Shown one piece after another: positions 51,601 to 57,576 of a DNA stretch of 64,000 bases. Position numbers and translations under genes: made by a program. Positions within the stretch are counted from its first letter, which is position 1. Every line of letters starts with the position of its first letter. The notes beneath the pieces were generated by a model. That model was not told the DNA's origin. It made no database searches and saw only the letters and a program-made list of their open reading frames with translations. The stretch comes from Onthophagus taurus (Eukaryota > Arthropoda > Insecta > Coleoptera > Scarabaeidae). The stretch spans positions 18,731,501 to 18,795,500 of the forward strand of contig NC_091966.1 in NCBI RefSeq assembly GCF_036711975.1, read 5' to 3'.

Positions 51601-54600
51601 AATGTCTAGAACACTAGACCTAGAACAAGAAACTTTCGAATTTAGGTCTAGTGTTAGTTCTAGTGATAGTGCTAGTGTTAGTTCTAGTTTTAGTTTAATT
51701 ACCACCGGCCGTGAAAGCCTTCGTACTTATAATTAAAAGTCCTAAAAAATTATTTGGGAAGCATGTGTCTAGATGTAAAGTTTTCCGACAGAGACGTATA
51801 GTAGCAGTGCAAGCAGCTGATGAAAATTACGGTCTAGATGAATTGATACCTGATATGTCACCCGCTAAATACACCTAAAAGTATTTATAAACCGGAAGAC
51901 GTCGCAATTAGTGTTATTTTGTTGTATGGATACCACGTTGTATCGAGATAGAAATGGGATAAAGAAGATACAATAATTCTTTTTAGATTTGTTTGGAACA
52001 AGAAAATGAAAGAAAAATTGAAAAAAATTTATTTTGATAATATGTTGCCTGAATTGGTGGATTAAAGCCACACTAGGACTTTAGCCATTAAAAACAAAAC
52101 ACCTTTGATATAATAATAAAAGTAAAGATTCAGCCGTTTCTTGATCTTGCTCTATTAAAATTGTTGTTTCTATAACATCACATTGAAAGAATAGGGACCT
52201 TTTTGGTATTTCTGTTTTTGACCATCTGTACTCACAATTATCTATTAATAAATTAATTTTGTCTATTATTTTGTACATTTTGTCTGAATTTTAACTATGT
52301 ACAATTTATGGGTAAATTTGTTATCAATATTTGTTATAAATAACAAATTTTAATTGCAGTACAATACCGCGTTTTACATACAATTTTTGATTTGTGTTCA
52401 TCTGCATAATCCACAAAATTACCAAAATCCTTGTTCTATTAGATATTTACTGATAAAGACTCCACTTACTGTTCACCTCTTTTTAAACGTTTTATAAAAA
52501 AATGTGTAATATAAACATATTCAATTCAAATGGATTGCTTGGGCAGAAGACAAATAAACAGATTGAGAACAGCAAAAAATCTATTGTTCGTTATCTGTAA
52601 GAAGCGGGGAATATCCAGAAATAAGTCCCGTCTTCTTGCTTCCGAACGTCCATCTCCTCGGCCCCTCAGAAACTCTGTGACCGTGAGACTACACACATTT
52701 ATTTACAAAGGGCATCTATATTTAATATTTTATTCGAAAGGATTAATTGTCCAAAATTGTTAACTGTTATACACTGATAAAAATGGTATTAAAATTCCTT
52801 ATAGGATGTTGTAAAAAATGTGTAATAATTTAAAAATGTACCTTCTATGAGACGATTGCTAAAGTTTTAAAATGTTTTAATTTATCGATTTTAGGTAGAT
52901 TCCTTTATACAATCTAGTGAAGCTTAAGTATATTGAGGAAATCGTACATTTTCACTTGGTGCAGTTTCCCGTGATAATGACAAATTTTCTGCGCTTGCAC
53001 TAGCGTGGAATCTATTCCTATGATATATGTGCAAAAAATGACACCTTTGTTCTCCCGTTTAAGTGTATAATATTCACATAAATCGCATTTATACGAAGTC
53101 GTTTTTATGGCAAAGTTTAGCAATTTTTTGTGATTAACATTCTAATTATTTTACAACAAAAAATACGTCATTTTGTACAGAAATATGTTAACAATGTATT
53201 TAACTTTGAATAAAGATATGAGAGAAAGCCGGGAAGCTGCACCGAGTGCACCTGTGTCGGTTCATATAAAAATCGCCATTGAACGGCGGTCTTAATACGT
53301 TGCCATTTTCTACTCTCACTAATATTCCGTTCATTATTGTAATACAGATCGATGTTCCTTATGAACCAATTCGTCGTCTTATCACTGGTTTGATTAAAAA
53401 CAAGACAAAAATTGTCAACAAGAGCGTGGCAAGCACATGGACTTTGCTGTAACTTTAGCCGTAACTCATATTATATGGACAAGGTGTAGTTTCATTCAGT
53501 AAACACTGGACATGTTACGTTTTGAAACTAACATTTGCTAACATTAATTTGACGTATACAATAACGAGAGTTGTATCGCTTTGACCAGAATTGACGATGT
53601 ATCATATTCTACTGCCGACATAGCTCGTAATACCATCTATAAGCCATTTTTTTAAAATGCGGACAGGTTGCGTTTTGTAAAAAAGCTCCATGATCGCTAT
53701 TTTAAAACGTTTATAGGTTAACGTTTGTAGGTGTTCGATTGTTGTCCAATAACTATTTCAACTTACAATTTTATAATTATAGGTATTGGACACAGTGTCC
53801 AATGATTAAAATCCACACTGATTATAATATAGTTAGTGGACATTGGAACAGCTTACTATTTTAGATTAAAAACGTTATACTAACTACGTTACGTCATTCT
53901 ACGGACCATCATAACTTACCTTAGTTTGTTCGTTGGGACTGCACTACTCTGCACGACATGGTACTAGTATGACGTCATAGTGCAATTAAGTGTCAGTCAG
54001 TGCAAGGTTATGTCAACAGTAAGTGCAGGTTAGAAAAGTGTGTAAAGCGTGGTCGCAACGAATAGATTTTTATCACAAAAAGTGTATAACATGTTGAGAT
54101 TATGTTAATGTCAAAAAAATATAACTTTGTAATACTTTTTTCTTTTTATAATAACTTTATTACAACTTAAGCTGTTAATATACAAGCTCCACCAATAGTT
54201 TTAATTTTATTTTCGGCTGATTTCGAGAAGAATTTGGCCTTAACAATGACGGGCTGATTTGGAATTCTTCCTTTGCCTAATAATTTATAATAACCCTAAA
54301 AAAAGAAACAAATTAATATCTGTTGTCTAGTCTGTTGTCCATTTATCTATCTACTATCTTGTCCATTTTCTATTTTTTGTAGAGGCATTTACTGCCTCTA
54401 CTGGGATTGAGCGTACTGTGTTCTATAACACAACAAATATTAGTTATTATAAGATTTTATTTCTTAATATTTAATATTAATTATTACAAAACACGCTTTC
54501 AAATATTCCGCCATTTTAGTTTCACTGAATTACACTGCACTTATTGAACTTAATCGAAAGCAGGTGCAACAAAATCTGCACTAACTTGCACCGGCTGCAC

Positions 54601-56310
54601 GAAATTGCACTGCGCATGGCCCAACGAACAATATGAGTGCAACTGCACTAAACTACACTATCCCCAACGAACACACAACATCTACACTAAACTGCTTAGT
54701 GCAAGTAGTGCAGTACCAACGAACAAAGCTAATGTTTCACAATCAACCTCGCAAAATAAGACAAGCCTTGTCAAAACCTTTAGCAAATGACTGGTAGTGG
54801 CACTGACGATGTTCAGAATAACTAAACATATCAACTTTATGTCATATTTCGGCAATACCACCGCCATCTCATAGTCTAGATATCAATCTACCACCAACAA
54901 CCGACTGTGATGCATAAACCTGCGCAAAGTTTTTGTTTTAAAAAAATAAATCTGTGCTGTCCAATAATCGGCTTTCAGCCCTTGCTATTCTTTTCATTAA
55001 AAATGACGTAGCTCATCGTTAGATTATTGTGCAATAAAGATATTATATGATAAATATTATTTATTATAAAGATTCTAGTATTAGGAAAAGCTGCAAACAT
55101 CATTTTTGAATCCTTGATGTACCTTAATTTATCATTATTCATAATTTTTATAAATGTTCTAATATAATATTTCAAAACTGTTAATTTATTTATTAATAAC
55201 TTTTGCATTTCTCGTTAATTATTGAAACTACTTATTTTTAATTCATGTATTTTACACAAAGGGCAAGGGCCTTGTAAAGATTTACCACCCAGAGACTCGC
55301 AATGGTTTCGCCACTGATTTCAACCCCTAAAAATGTTTAATATCAACTTAATTAGAATTATTTTTTTATTATTGATTTTATAGACCACGACCACAAATGA
55401 ATTGGCAGAGGCAGCAACAACTTCAACATCAAATTCCAACTCGACCACTCCAGCTCCAACAGACATGCATCCAAGAAAGCGAAAAATGAAACCGAAAGAA
55501 GTTGCCGCTCCTGCTCAAGACACAGCAGATACACCCGCAGTTTCAGAGGCTCACGAAAGGCATCCTCACGAACAACCAATAACAAATTGTTACCAACTAT
55601 TCTTAAATATTCGAAAGCAAGTATGTATTTATTTTAGATTTGTTTATTATATATTTATTTTTCTTTAATTTTAGATTGAAAAACGTCGTAAAGGTCTATT
55701 TCCAGTCCAACCAAAACCACCTCAAGGTTTCAAAGATTATTTAATGAACAGATGCACTTATGTTTTAAACGGTAATTCACCCACAACTCCCAATATAAAT
55801 TACCCAGCCACATTACAAGCTCAAATGAAAGAGTTATACACGACTCAAGAAAAAGAAAGATACAAATTAAAAATGCAACACGTCATCGAAAAAGAGAAGC
55901 TAGTACTTTCTGTGGAACAAGAAATTTTAAGAGTGCATGGAAAAGCAGCAAGAGCTTTAGCAAATCAATCACTTCCATTTTCCGTGTGTACTATTCTCAG
56001 AGACCAAGAAGTTTATAATTTAATTACTCCCGAACAAGAAGAAAAAGATCGGAATGCGCGATCGAGGTATAATGGGCGATTATTTTTAAGTTGGTTACAA
56101 GACGTTGATGATAAATGGGAAAAAATTAAAGAACATATGTTGTTGAGGCATCATAATGAAGCTGAATCATTGCATGCAGTTCAAAAAATGGATTGGGAAT
56201 GGAAATTGAAAGAGTTAAGTTTATGTGACGCTAAAAGTACACCCACAATTGAGGAGTTACATGTGCCTATGGTTCATGTTAGTGACGATTTTGATTTATT
56301 ACCAGCGTGA
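15347..56310 (+). CDS. ANKRD11: ANKRD11/ANKRD12-like ankyrin-repeat nuclear regulator (five coding exons)
   Basis: Join 15347-15638, 15705-15974, 45903-46678, 55384-55620 and 55675-56310: 2211 nt, 736 residues and a stop. All junctions are GT-AG with matching phases (1, 1, 0, 0). Residues 20-36 ([15 protein letters not shown]) and about four ankyrin repeats (64-188) match vertebrate ANKRD11/12. The linker is Ser/Lys/Glu-rich with basic nuclear-localisation-like runs ([15 protein letters not shown]). Residues 526-736 are the conserved C-terminal domain: [50 protein letters not shown] and the ending [15 protein letters not shown]. Vertebrate relatives are chromatin-associated co-regulators that bind p160 coactivators and histone deacetylases; that role is inferred here. 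At 736 residues it is far shorter than the human proteins because the giant central exon is absent or not seen. Confidence 0.9.
15705..15974 (+). CDS. ANKRD11: ANKRD11/12-like exon 2 (ankyrin repeats 2-4)
   Basis: Starts after TTTAG with the split Gly codon, then [40 protein letters not shown] and a partial fourth repeat [10 protein letters not shown]. Donor TCAG|GTAGGT at 15975. Preceded by a 66-bp intron and followed by one of 29.9 kb. Confidence 0.9.
16003..18563. other. Intronic stretch without recognised genes
   Basis: AT-rich. A short GATA-type microsatellite lies near 16365-16390. Open frames are short and show no recognised motif. Some of 16980-17950 has mixed composition that could be very old transposon sequence, but no family is recognised. 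Confidence 0.5.
18566..19264. mobile_element. TA-flanked MITE, Tc1/mariner type
   Basis: Ends CAGATGTGCGCAAATGACGT and, inverted, CAGGTGTCCGGAAATGACGT, with about 120-bp inverted arms (18566-18690, 19145-19264) next to TA on both sides (18564-18565, 19265-19266). The arms share ATTTAACTCAACTTATCTAT. The interior has no transposase. Confidence 0.75.
19722..20225. repeat. Foldback repeat, about 85-bp arms
   Basis: The arm TAGTTTAGAAACTTTTATCA with CACCGTTTTCGT (19735-19800) recurs inverted at 20145-20205. The AT-rich loop has no open frame. A non-autonomous element is likely; no clear target duplication found. Confidence 0.6.
20414..21214. mobile_element. 801-bp foldback MITE with internal duplication
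   Basis: Starts CAGGGTGTCCAAATTTCGAT and ends with its complement, flanked by TA (20412-20413, 21215-21216). The arms are inverted copies for over 250 bp. A block containing AAAACCGTGATGACTAGAAA occurs more than once near the centre, giving an extra arm. Inserted in the left terminal repeat of the 20265-23426 transposon. Confidence 0.85.
21244..22815 (+). mobile_element. TTAA-flanked transposon with Mutator-domain transposase remnant
   Basis: Ends GGGGGGAAATTCATTTAGA and, inverted, GGGGGGAAGTACATTTAGA, flanked by TTAA at 21240-21243 and 22816-22819. The 1.57-kb element carries the C-terminal part of a transposase (21628-22230). TTAA followed by a G-run resembles Kolobok/T2-type ends; superfamily placement is inference. 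Confidence 0.75.
21555..22230 (+). pseudogene. Mutator-like transposase, C-terminal part
   Basis: From about 21555 the frame reads [18 protein letters not shown]. After a one-base shift near 21600 it continues [20 protein letters not shown], then [30 protein letters not shown] and an alpha-helical charged tail to a stop at 22230. GKGKLT, the C/H-rich CPxGxxSWCKW block and TQNxNESxN are characteristic of the insect Mutator-like transposase domain often found with YqaJ nucleases. The N-terminal half is deleted, so this copy cannot work alone. It complements the piece in the 6088-8962 element. Confidence 0.75.
22830..23290 (-). pseudogene. IS630/mariner-type transposase, internally deleted
   Basis: 23290-23030 reads [27 protein letters not shown], and [20 protein letters not shown]: the helix-turn-helix N-terminus of DUF4817-type mariner transposases. 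23010-22830 then reads [14 protein letters not shown]...[10 protein letters not shown], the usual extreme C-terminus. The catalytic DDE core between them is missing. It lies inside the 20265-23426 element and explains that element's TA target. Confidence 0.75.
23429..24488. other. Intronic stretch without recognised genes
   Basis: An open + frame of 86 codons at 23513-23773 shows no recognised motif. No repeats with clear ends seen. Confidence 0.5.
24491..25683 (-). mobile_element. Mariner-family transposon (1.19 kb, decayed)
   Basis: Left end CAGGTGTATCAAAAATGTAC and right end (inverted) CGGGTGTCTCAAAAAAATGT, with TA at 24489-24490 and 25684-25685. The length fits a simple single-gene mariner. 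The minus-strand transposase (25600-24620) fills the element. Confidence 0.85.
24620..25600 (-). pseudogene. Mariner transposase, frameshifted
   Basis: ATG at 25600, [18 protein letters not shown], then a shift to [40 protein letters not shown] and [15 protein letters not shown] (the two N-terminal helix-turn-helix motifs). Further down, frames near 24950-24730 hold the DDE region: remnants of FQQDGAPPHY-, [16 protein letters not shown] and DFFLWGYLK-like blocks, seen here as [15 protein letters not shown]. Multiple stops and shifts make it non-functional. Confidence 0.8.
25686..27154. other. Intronic stretch, mostly featureless
   Basis: Apart from the GC-rich segment at 26480-26739, no gene, RNA or clear repeat is seen. 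Confidence 0.45.
26480..26739 (+). promoter_or_regulatory. GC-rich candidate alternative first exon inside the intron
   Basis: A 250-bp segment markedly richer in G+C than its flanks, ending in a good donor (CACAAAG|GTACGT at 26739/26740) and containing CCAAT. Spliced to exon 3 it would give a transcript lacking the ankyrin repeats. No conserved coding motif. The idea rests only on composition and the donor. Confidence 0.25.
27157..27810. mobile_element. TA-flanked MITE with a smaller inverted-repeat element inside
   Basis: Left end CAGGGTGTTTAATAAAAGCG; the inverted right end shares TGTTTA, GCG and ACGTAG(T/C)GACATTCTTCG. TA at 27155-27156 and 27811-27812. Inside, 27554-27678 has its own inverted ends (ACAGTGTGTTAATTAATTAT and the complement of a CGATAATTAACTGACAC block), so a small MITE is nested. 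Confidence 0.65.
27815..29187. mobile_element. Long foldback MITE with about 515-bp arms
   Basis: Ends CCGGGTGTCCCTGAGAAGTG and its complement, each beside TA (27813-27814, 29188-29189). The arms (27815-28333, 28680-29187) are near-identical inverted copies sharing GTACTTCCGGTTATACCGG and TTTGGAATGCATA. The loop of about 345 bp has no transposase. It directly abuts the 27157-27810 MITE with only TATA between them. Confidence 0.85.
29500..30240. repeat. Two overlapping foldback structures
   Basis: 29504-29526 is inverted at 29779-29800 (AAGATAATTTAGCACTTTTAC), with an inner pair 29621-29655/29737-29775 (GTTGTTCCATATGACAGG). Further on, 29896-30020 pairs with 30095-30195 (ACCTTGGCAAGTAATT, CAAAATGGTACA, GCCTGTTTTTC). 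Non-coding and probably hairpin-type elements; no target duplications identified. Confidence 0.55.
30241..31648. other. Intronic stretch without recognised genes
   Basis: Only a short palindrome of repeated TTGGCATTAATACTAGAG/TATTAATGCTAATTG units near 30615-30685. Open frames show no motif. Confidence 0.5.
31651..31834. mobile_element. Small pogo-like MITE
   Basis: Begins CAGTAAAACCTCGACTTACG and ends with the complement of CAGTAATACCCCGTAGTTAC; internal blocks repeat TTACGCG. The CAGT(A)..ACC(T)CG end is typical of pogo/Tigger-derived MITEs. 184 bp, no coding capacity. Confidence 0.5.
31850..32692 (-). pseudogene. IS630/mariner-type (DUF4817-like) transposase relic
   Basis: In order on the minus strand: [17 protein letters not shown] followed by [12 protein letters not shown] (N-terminal DNA-binding part), [17 protein letters not shown] and MENPNFHIN (first catalytic Asp block), then [12 protein letters not shown], and finally [20 protein letters not shown] with [10 protein letters not shown] (C-terminal block). 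The pieces lie in three frames with stops between. Terminal repeats were not found, so the element limits are unknown. Confidence 0.75.
32961..33341 (+). mobile_element. tRNA-derived SINE
   Basis: GC-rich 381-bp insert in AT-rich DNA. The head has RNA polymerase III promoter boxes: A box TGGCTCAGCGTG at 32971-32982 and B box GGTTCGAACCC at 33014-33024. The body carries a conserved GACGTTAAGCCGTCGGTCCC block, known from several arthropod SINEs. The 3' end has a CTCTCTC stretch then (TACA)n. A perfect 10-bp duplication ATATTTAAAA flanks it (32951-32960, 33342-33351), so insertion by target-primed reverse transcription is well supported and fairly recent. Confidence 0.9.
33404..34248. mobile_element. 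Foldback MITE with about 370-bp arms
   Basis: The right end (complement) reads ACAGTGTGTCCGTAAAGTAG; the left end near 33404-33420 is shorter and diverged. The arms share AATCCCTGAAACGG, TTTAAACGAGTTAT and ACTATGGTAACCAATTATTT-type blocks up to about 33770/33930. No transposase. A partial copy of its end (TTTACGGACGCACTGTATA) occurs at 39405-39437. Confidence 0.7.
34249..35731. other. Intronic stretch without recognised genes
   Basis: Very AT-rich; small ATATGGTGTTT repeats near 35600-35650. No motif-bearing frame seen. Confidence 0.5.
35734..37208 (+). mobile_element. Tc1/mariner-family transposon, nearly intact length
   Basis: Ends CAGGTTGATTTATTAGCTCA and, inverted, CAGGGTGATTTATCAGCTCA, with inverted repeats of about 130 bp and TA flanks (35732-35733, 37209-37210). 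A single + strand transposase (35978-37033) lies between. Right and left repeats are still closely similar, so it is among the younger DNA transposons here. Confidence 0.85.
35978..37033 (+). pseudogene. DUF4817/IS630-type transposase with a few lesions
   Basis: Starts [16 protein letters not shown]. Later blocks: [20 protein letters not shown] (helix-turn-helix), [20 protein letters not shown] (first catalytic Asp), [33 protein letters not shown] (second Asp), [20 protein letters not shown] (third catalytic acid) and EGVYFEQYL at the end. All catalytic blocks are present in order. Several stops and frameshifts (near 36060, 36165-36215, 36383 and 36630) break the frame, so it is inactive as read. 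Confidence 0.85.
37211..38390. other. Intronic stretch, mostly featureless
   Basis: Apart from the GC-rich segment at 37420-37615, no gene or bounded repeat is seen. Confidence 0.45.
37420..37615 (+). promoter_or_regulatory. GC-rich segment, candidate alternative promoter or exon
   Basis: Unusually GC-rich for this intron (GGCCTGGCGCGCCAGCC near 37520), followed by a possible donor CTAG|GTAGGC near 37613. It contains a TCGGGGAATTACCCGA palindrome-like stretch. No coding match. Could be a CpG-type alternative first exon or a relic of a GC-rich repeat. Confidence 0.2.
38400..39070 (-). pseudogene. pogo/Tigger-type (DDE_1) transposase relic
   Basis: On the minus strand: a basic N-terminal stretch with [12 protein letters not shown]; then [83 protein letters not shown]. 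The order W-L-x-N-F..GEKLSA..DETGL..LPNK..K..K.R.T matches Tigger/jerky-type transposases. The catalytic Asp-Glu block is damaged (NATGL), and several stops occur. No terminal repeats recognised. Confidence 0.65.
39071..41639. other. Intronic stretch without recognised genes
   Basis: Holds a MITE end fragment (39405-39437, related to 33404-34248) and a perfect hairpin (40347-40382). Otherwise AT-rich with no motif-bearing frame. Confidence 0.5.
40347..40382. repeat. Perfect 16-bp palindromic hairpin
   Basis: TAATGTGAGCACGTGT, loop CATC, then the exact complement ACACGTGCTCACATTA. Each arm holds a CACGTG E-box. No mismatches in 16 pairs, unlike the decayed repeats around it. Could be a regulatory E-box pair, a hairpin, or a residual transposon end-joining scar. 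Confidence 0.7.
42197..42712. mobile_element. PIF/Harbinger-type MITE carrying a MADF-like start
   Basis: Inverted ends (A/T)GCCGGGTTTATACAGA with repeated CTGTAA/TTTAAATTTAAA subterminal motifs. Flanked by the direct 3-bp repeat TAA (42194-42196, 42713-42715), as expected for Harbinger. 516 bp. It encloses a short open frame (42455-42607) resembling the accessory MADF/Myb-like protein of Harbinger elements, so it probably derives from a full element by internal deletion. Confidence 0.75.
42455..42607 (+). pseudogene. MADF-domain-like N-terminal fragment (50 codons)
   Basis: ATG at 42455: [20 protein letters not shown], then [15 protein letters not shown] and a stop at 42605-42607. The pattern LI.IVE...YIYD....EHKDK is the first half of a MADF (Myb/SANT-like) DNA-binding domain, found in the second protein of PIF/Harbinger transposons. 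The rest of the domain is deleted. Confidence 0.5.
44488..44990 (-). pseudogene. Second RTE-like RT fragment
   Basis: The minus strand reads [20 protein letters not shown] then [18 protein letters not shown], the region around the catalytic block (normally TLQFADD) of the same RT class as 41640-44480, followed by a KLKxxxxxWG-like stretch. The second catalytic Asp is replaced (FADR). It lies 5' of the other copy and must be a separate insertion or duplication. Confidence 0.6.
44991..45902. other. Intron end upstream of exon 3
   Basis: AT-rich, no recognised element. Ends in a good acceptor (ATTTTATTATAG) before exon 3. The open frame continues upstream into the intron by chance. Confidence 0.6.
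45903..46678 (+). CDS. ANKRD11: ANKRD11/12-like exon 3 (charged linker)
   Basis: Acceptor ATTATAG|AG restores a split Glu codon with exon 2, and the exon ends in phase 0 at GAGCAG|GTAAAA. It encodes residues 188-446: Ser/Lys/Glu/Asp-rich low-complexity sequence including [15 protein letters not shown], a basic [11 protein letters not shown] stretch (nuclear-localisation-like) and many SSPS/SGNSS runs. It takes the place of the long disordered middle of vertebrate ANKRD11/12. GC is higher than in the flanking introns, as expected for coding DNA. Confidence 0.85.
47586..47668. mobile_element. 83-bp piggyBac-like mini-MITE
   Basis: TTAA (47582-47585, 47669-47672) flanks inverted ends CCCTACAGTGAATACGT and, from the right, CCCTACAAAGAATACGT. 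CCCT-initial inverted repeats at a TTAA are the piggyBac signature. The interior holds the palindrome GGCCTGACAGGCC. Confidence 0.75.
48100..48620 (-). pseudogene. pogo-type transposase N-terminal relic
   Basis: Reading down: [32 protein letters not shown] (pipsqueak-type helix-turn-helix), [33 protein letters not shown], then diverged [20 protein letters not shown] (CENP-B-like NPF..N.PG..W...F) to about 48100. This is the DNA-binding half of a pogo-family transposase. The DDE half is not seen nearby. Confidence 0.7.
48950..50800 (-). pseudogene. DDE-type transposase of an unassigned family
   Basis: Minus-strand blocks in order: [16 protein letters not shown] and [18 protein letters not shown] (50655-50460, N-terminal cysteine-containing part), [52 protein letters not shown] (about 50190-50000), [40 protein letters not shown] (about 49760-49600, with the DGCxGQNKN catalytic-like motif), and [18 protein letters not shown] (about 49560-49500). 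This order (C-rich part, DxCxGQNKN, GHSYxPxDRxFG) is found in many insect transposon proteins. I cannot name the superfamily with confidence. Stops break the frame and no terminal repeats were found. Confidence 0.6.
51604..51712. repeat. Second copy of the CTAG-rich foldback repeat
   Basis: AACACTAGACCTAGAACAAG, then TTTCGAATTTAGG, then TCTAGTGTTAGTTCTAGTG repeated. Same arm sequences as the 60-480 cluster, with the central loop deleted. Shows that family is dispersed. Confidence 0.55.
52625..52685. repeat. Orphan end fragment of the TTAA transposon at 6088-8962
   Basis: TTGCTTCCGAACGTCC then CGGCCCCTCAGAAACT closely matches 8900-8940 near the right end of the TTAA element. Only about 60 bp; no second end found. 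Confidence 0.5.
53927..54733. mobile_element. Inverted-repeat element enclosing an RpL27A exon
   Basis: Left end TTAGTTTGTTCGTTGGGACT, continuing GCACTACTCTGCAC; right end, inverted, TTAGCTTTGTTCGTTGGTAC, continuing TGCACTACTTGCAC. GTTCGTTGG recurs near 54620 and 54665 as a subterminal repeat and TGCAC motifs are frequent at both ends. No transposase. The interior carries the last exon of RpL27A on the minus strand. The target duplication is unclear (TTA/TAA). Confidence 0.6.
54167..54295 (-). pseudogene. RpL27A: Ribosomal protein L27a, isolated last exon
   Basis: After a splice-acceptor-like TTTTTTTAG, the minus strand reads [42 protein letters not shown] and a stop (54167-54169): the last 42 residues of ribosomal protein uL15/L27a, uninterrupted and well conserved. 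AATAAA follows at 54161-54156. The earlier two thirds of the roughly 149-residue protein is not found up to 64000 on this strand. Keeping an intron boundary argues for DNA-level capture rather than a retrocopy. Alternatively it is the true last exon of a gene with distant upstream exons, which is unlikely inside another gene's intron. Confidence 0.8.
54735..55383. other. Intron end upstream of exon 4
   Basis: AT-rich. A 65-bp GC-richer patch at 55262-55327 has an open frame of 22 codons with no match I recognise. Ends in acceptor GATTTTATAG. Confidence 0.5.
55384..55620 (+). CDS. ANKRD11: ANKRD11/12-like exon 4
   Basis: Phase 0 to phase 0, 79 residues (447-525): Thr/Ser/Ala-rich start, basic [11 protein letters not shown], and at the end [15 protein letters not shown], which leads into the conserved C-terminal domain as NPY..F..IR.Q does in vertebrate ANKRD11. 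Donor CAA|GTATGT at 55621. Confidence 0.88.
55675..56310 (+). CDS. ANKRD11: ANKRD11/12-like exon 5 (conserved C-terminal domain)
   Basis: After a 54-bp intron (acceptor TTTTAG): [118 protein letters not shown] and stop. This is the most diagnostic part of the ANKRD11/12 family, aligning along the full length with the vertebrate C-terminus. Confidence 0.95.
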   Translation: MEKRRKGLFPVQPKPPQGFKDYLMNRCTYVLNGNSPTTPNINYPATLQAQMKELYTTQEKERYKLKMQHVIEKEKLVLSVEQEILRVHGKAARALANQSLPFSVCTILRDQEVYNLITPEQEEKDRNARSRYNGRLFLSWLQDVDDKWEKIKEHMLLRHHNEAESLHAVQKMDWEWKLKELSLCDAKSTPTIEELHVPMVHVSDDFDLLPA

Positions 56311-56418
56311 AATTTTTTATGCTTTAAAAAAATGGATGGTTGCTTTATGTGCAATTTGTAAGATCTATTTCTTTATGTACTATGTACATATTGAGCTTTA
56401 AGATTTAAATTATTAATT

Positions 56419-56424
56419 AATAAA
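56419..56424 (+). terminator. Polyadenylation signal of the ANKRD11/12-like gene
   Basis: AATAAA about 110 bp past the stop codon, followed by T-rich sequence. First canonical signal downstream. Confidence 0.6.
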
Positions 56425-57140
56425 TTTTCAAATTTTCATTTTTCATTTCTTACCCTCTTCGAACGATTTAAATGTCTCATTTTTCACATTCGGAATTTGA
56501 AACATTATTTTGTTTGATGTGATGACTTACGTCAGTATTTTGTGATGACATAAATTTTAGTATTTGGATAAGTCTTTTAACAGACTATTCTTACAAAATC
56601 TTTAGTATTTGTAGAATGGTTAAGATTGATTTGGAGTCCTTTTTATGTTTTACTATGATGATAACTTTTAACCAATTGGTGTGATTCGATTGAATTGATT
56701 TTGGTTGTGATATATGAAACTTAACTCTTGAAAGTATTTTTATGACTTTTATATTTGCTTTCAAATTATTACACAGTTATTCAATAGTATGTGCAATATT
56801 GATTTTTCTTTTTGGTATTGACGATTATACAATGAATTAAAAATTTCAAGACTATAAATCCATGTTTAATGATTATTTGGTGTTATAAAAGCTTTTGAGT
56901 GTTCATTCTTTTGAGTCGTGGATGCAGCTGACCTTTATTGTTCAGAGCTGGACTTATTAATGGAAGTTTTAATTCTGCTTTTTTGTGCTAGCAAAAAATC
57001 CATCGTTTTTGACAAAGCAAAAAGGTTCCTCTCAAACGTTATTACTTATTACAAACGTAAACACAAAAGTTATTACTAACAAGAACCTGATTCATCTCGC
57101 ATATGATTTAAGGGGGCGCTGTCTAGTCTAGTCTGTGGAT
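56425..57140. other. Intergenic stretch without recognised genes
   Basis: AT-rich downstream flank of the ANKRD11/12-like gene. Nothing recognised. Confidence 0.5.
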
Positions 57141-57576
57141 TATCGATAATGTAAAATTGATGATGTCGTTGCGTGACAAAGCTTTAAATAAATTCAAACA
57201 CACTAAACATGTAGCTCACTGGGACTATTATAAGCAATTGAGGAATTATACGACTAATGCAATTAAGTGTGAAAAGAAACTTTACTTAACTGAGAAAATC
57301 AGAATTGGGAGCACTCAAAAACCCAAAATAAAAAAAACCCCGCATACCGACGAGTCTAAGAGATGTTGAAGCTTTGCATGAGTACTTTTCTTCGATTTCG
57401 GGACGGTCTGCGGAGGTCGGCCCGGACGTGCACAACTTTTATGCTAATAATGTTAGAGCTGGTGTGAAAAATTTCTTTTTCCAAAAAGTAAATAAATCTA
57501 AGATCAATATTATCTTGACGAGGATGTCGAGTCAGGTGACAGGGATTGATGGTATAAGCCTTAGGATGCTGGGTTT

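Larger units (their letters stand above)
46679..55383 (+). other. 8.7-kb intron of the ANKRD11/12-like gene
   Basis: Between phase-0 exons 3 and 4 (donor GTAAAA, acceptor GATTTTATAG). Contains a piggyBac-like mini-element, pogo and DDE transposase relics, and an inverted-repeat element holding an RpL27A exon. 46700-47570, 50800-51600, 51720-52620 and 52690-53920 show nothing recognisable. Confidence 0.75.

Noticed and set aside
52081..52278. Minus-strand 65-codon frame ([20 protein letters not shown])
   Set aside because: No recognised motif, no conserved neighbours and no splice context; could be chance.
55262..55330. GC-richer 22-codon stretch ([20 protein letters not shown]) that looks coding
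   Set aside because: No start, no splice site fitting exon 4 and no family match. May be a repeat fragment, but unsupported.
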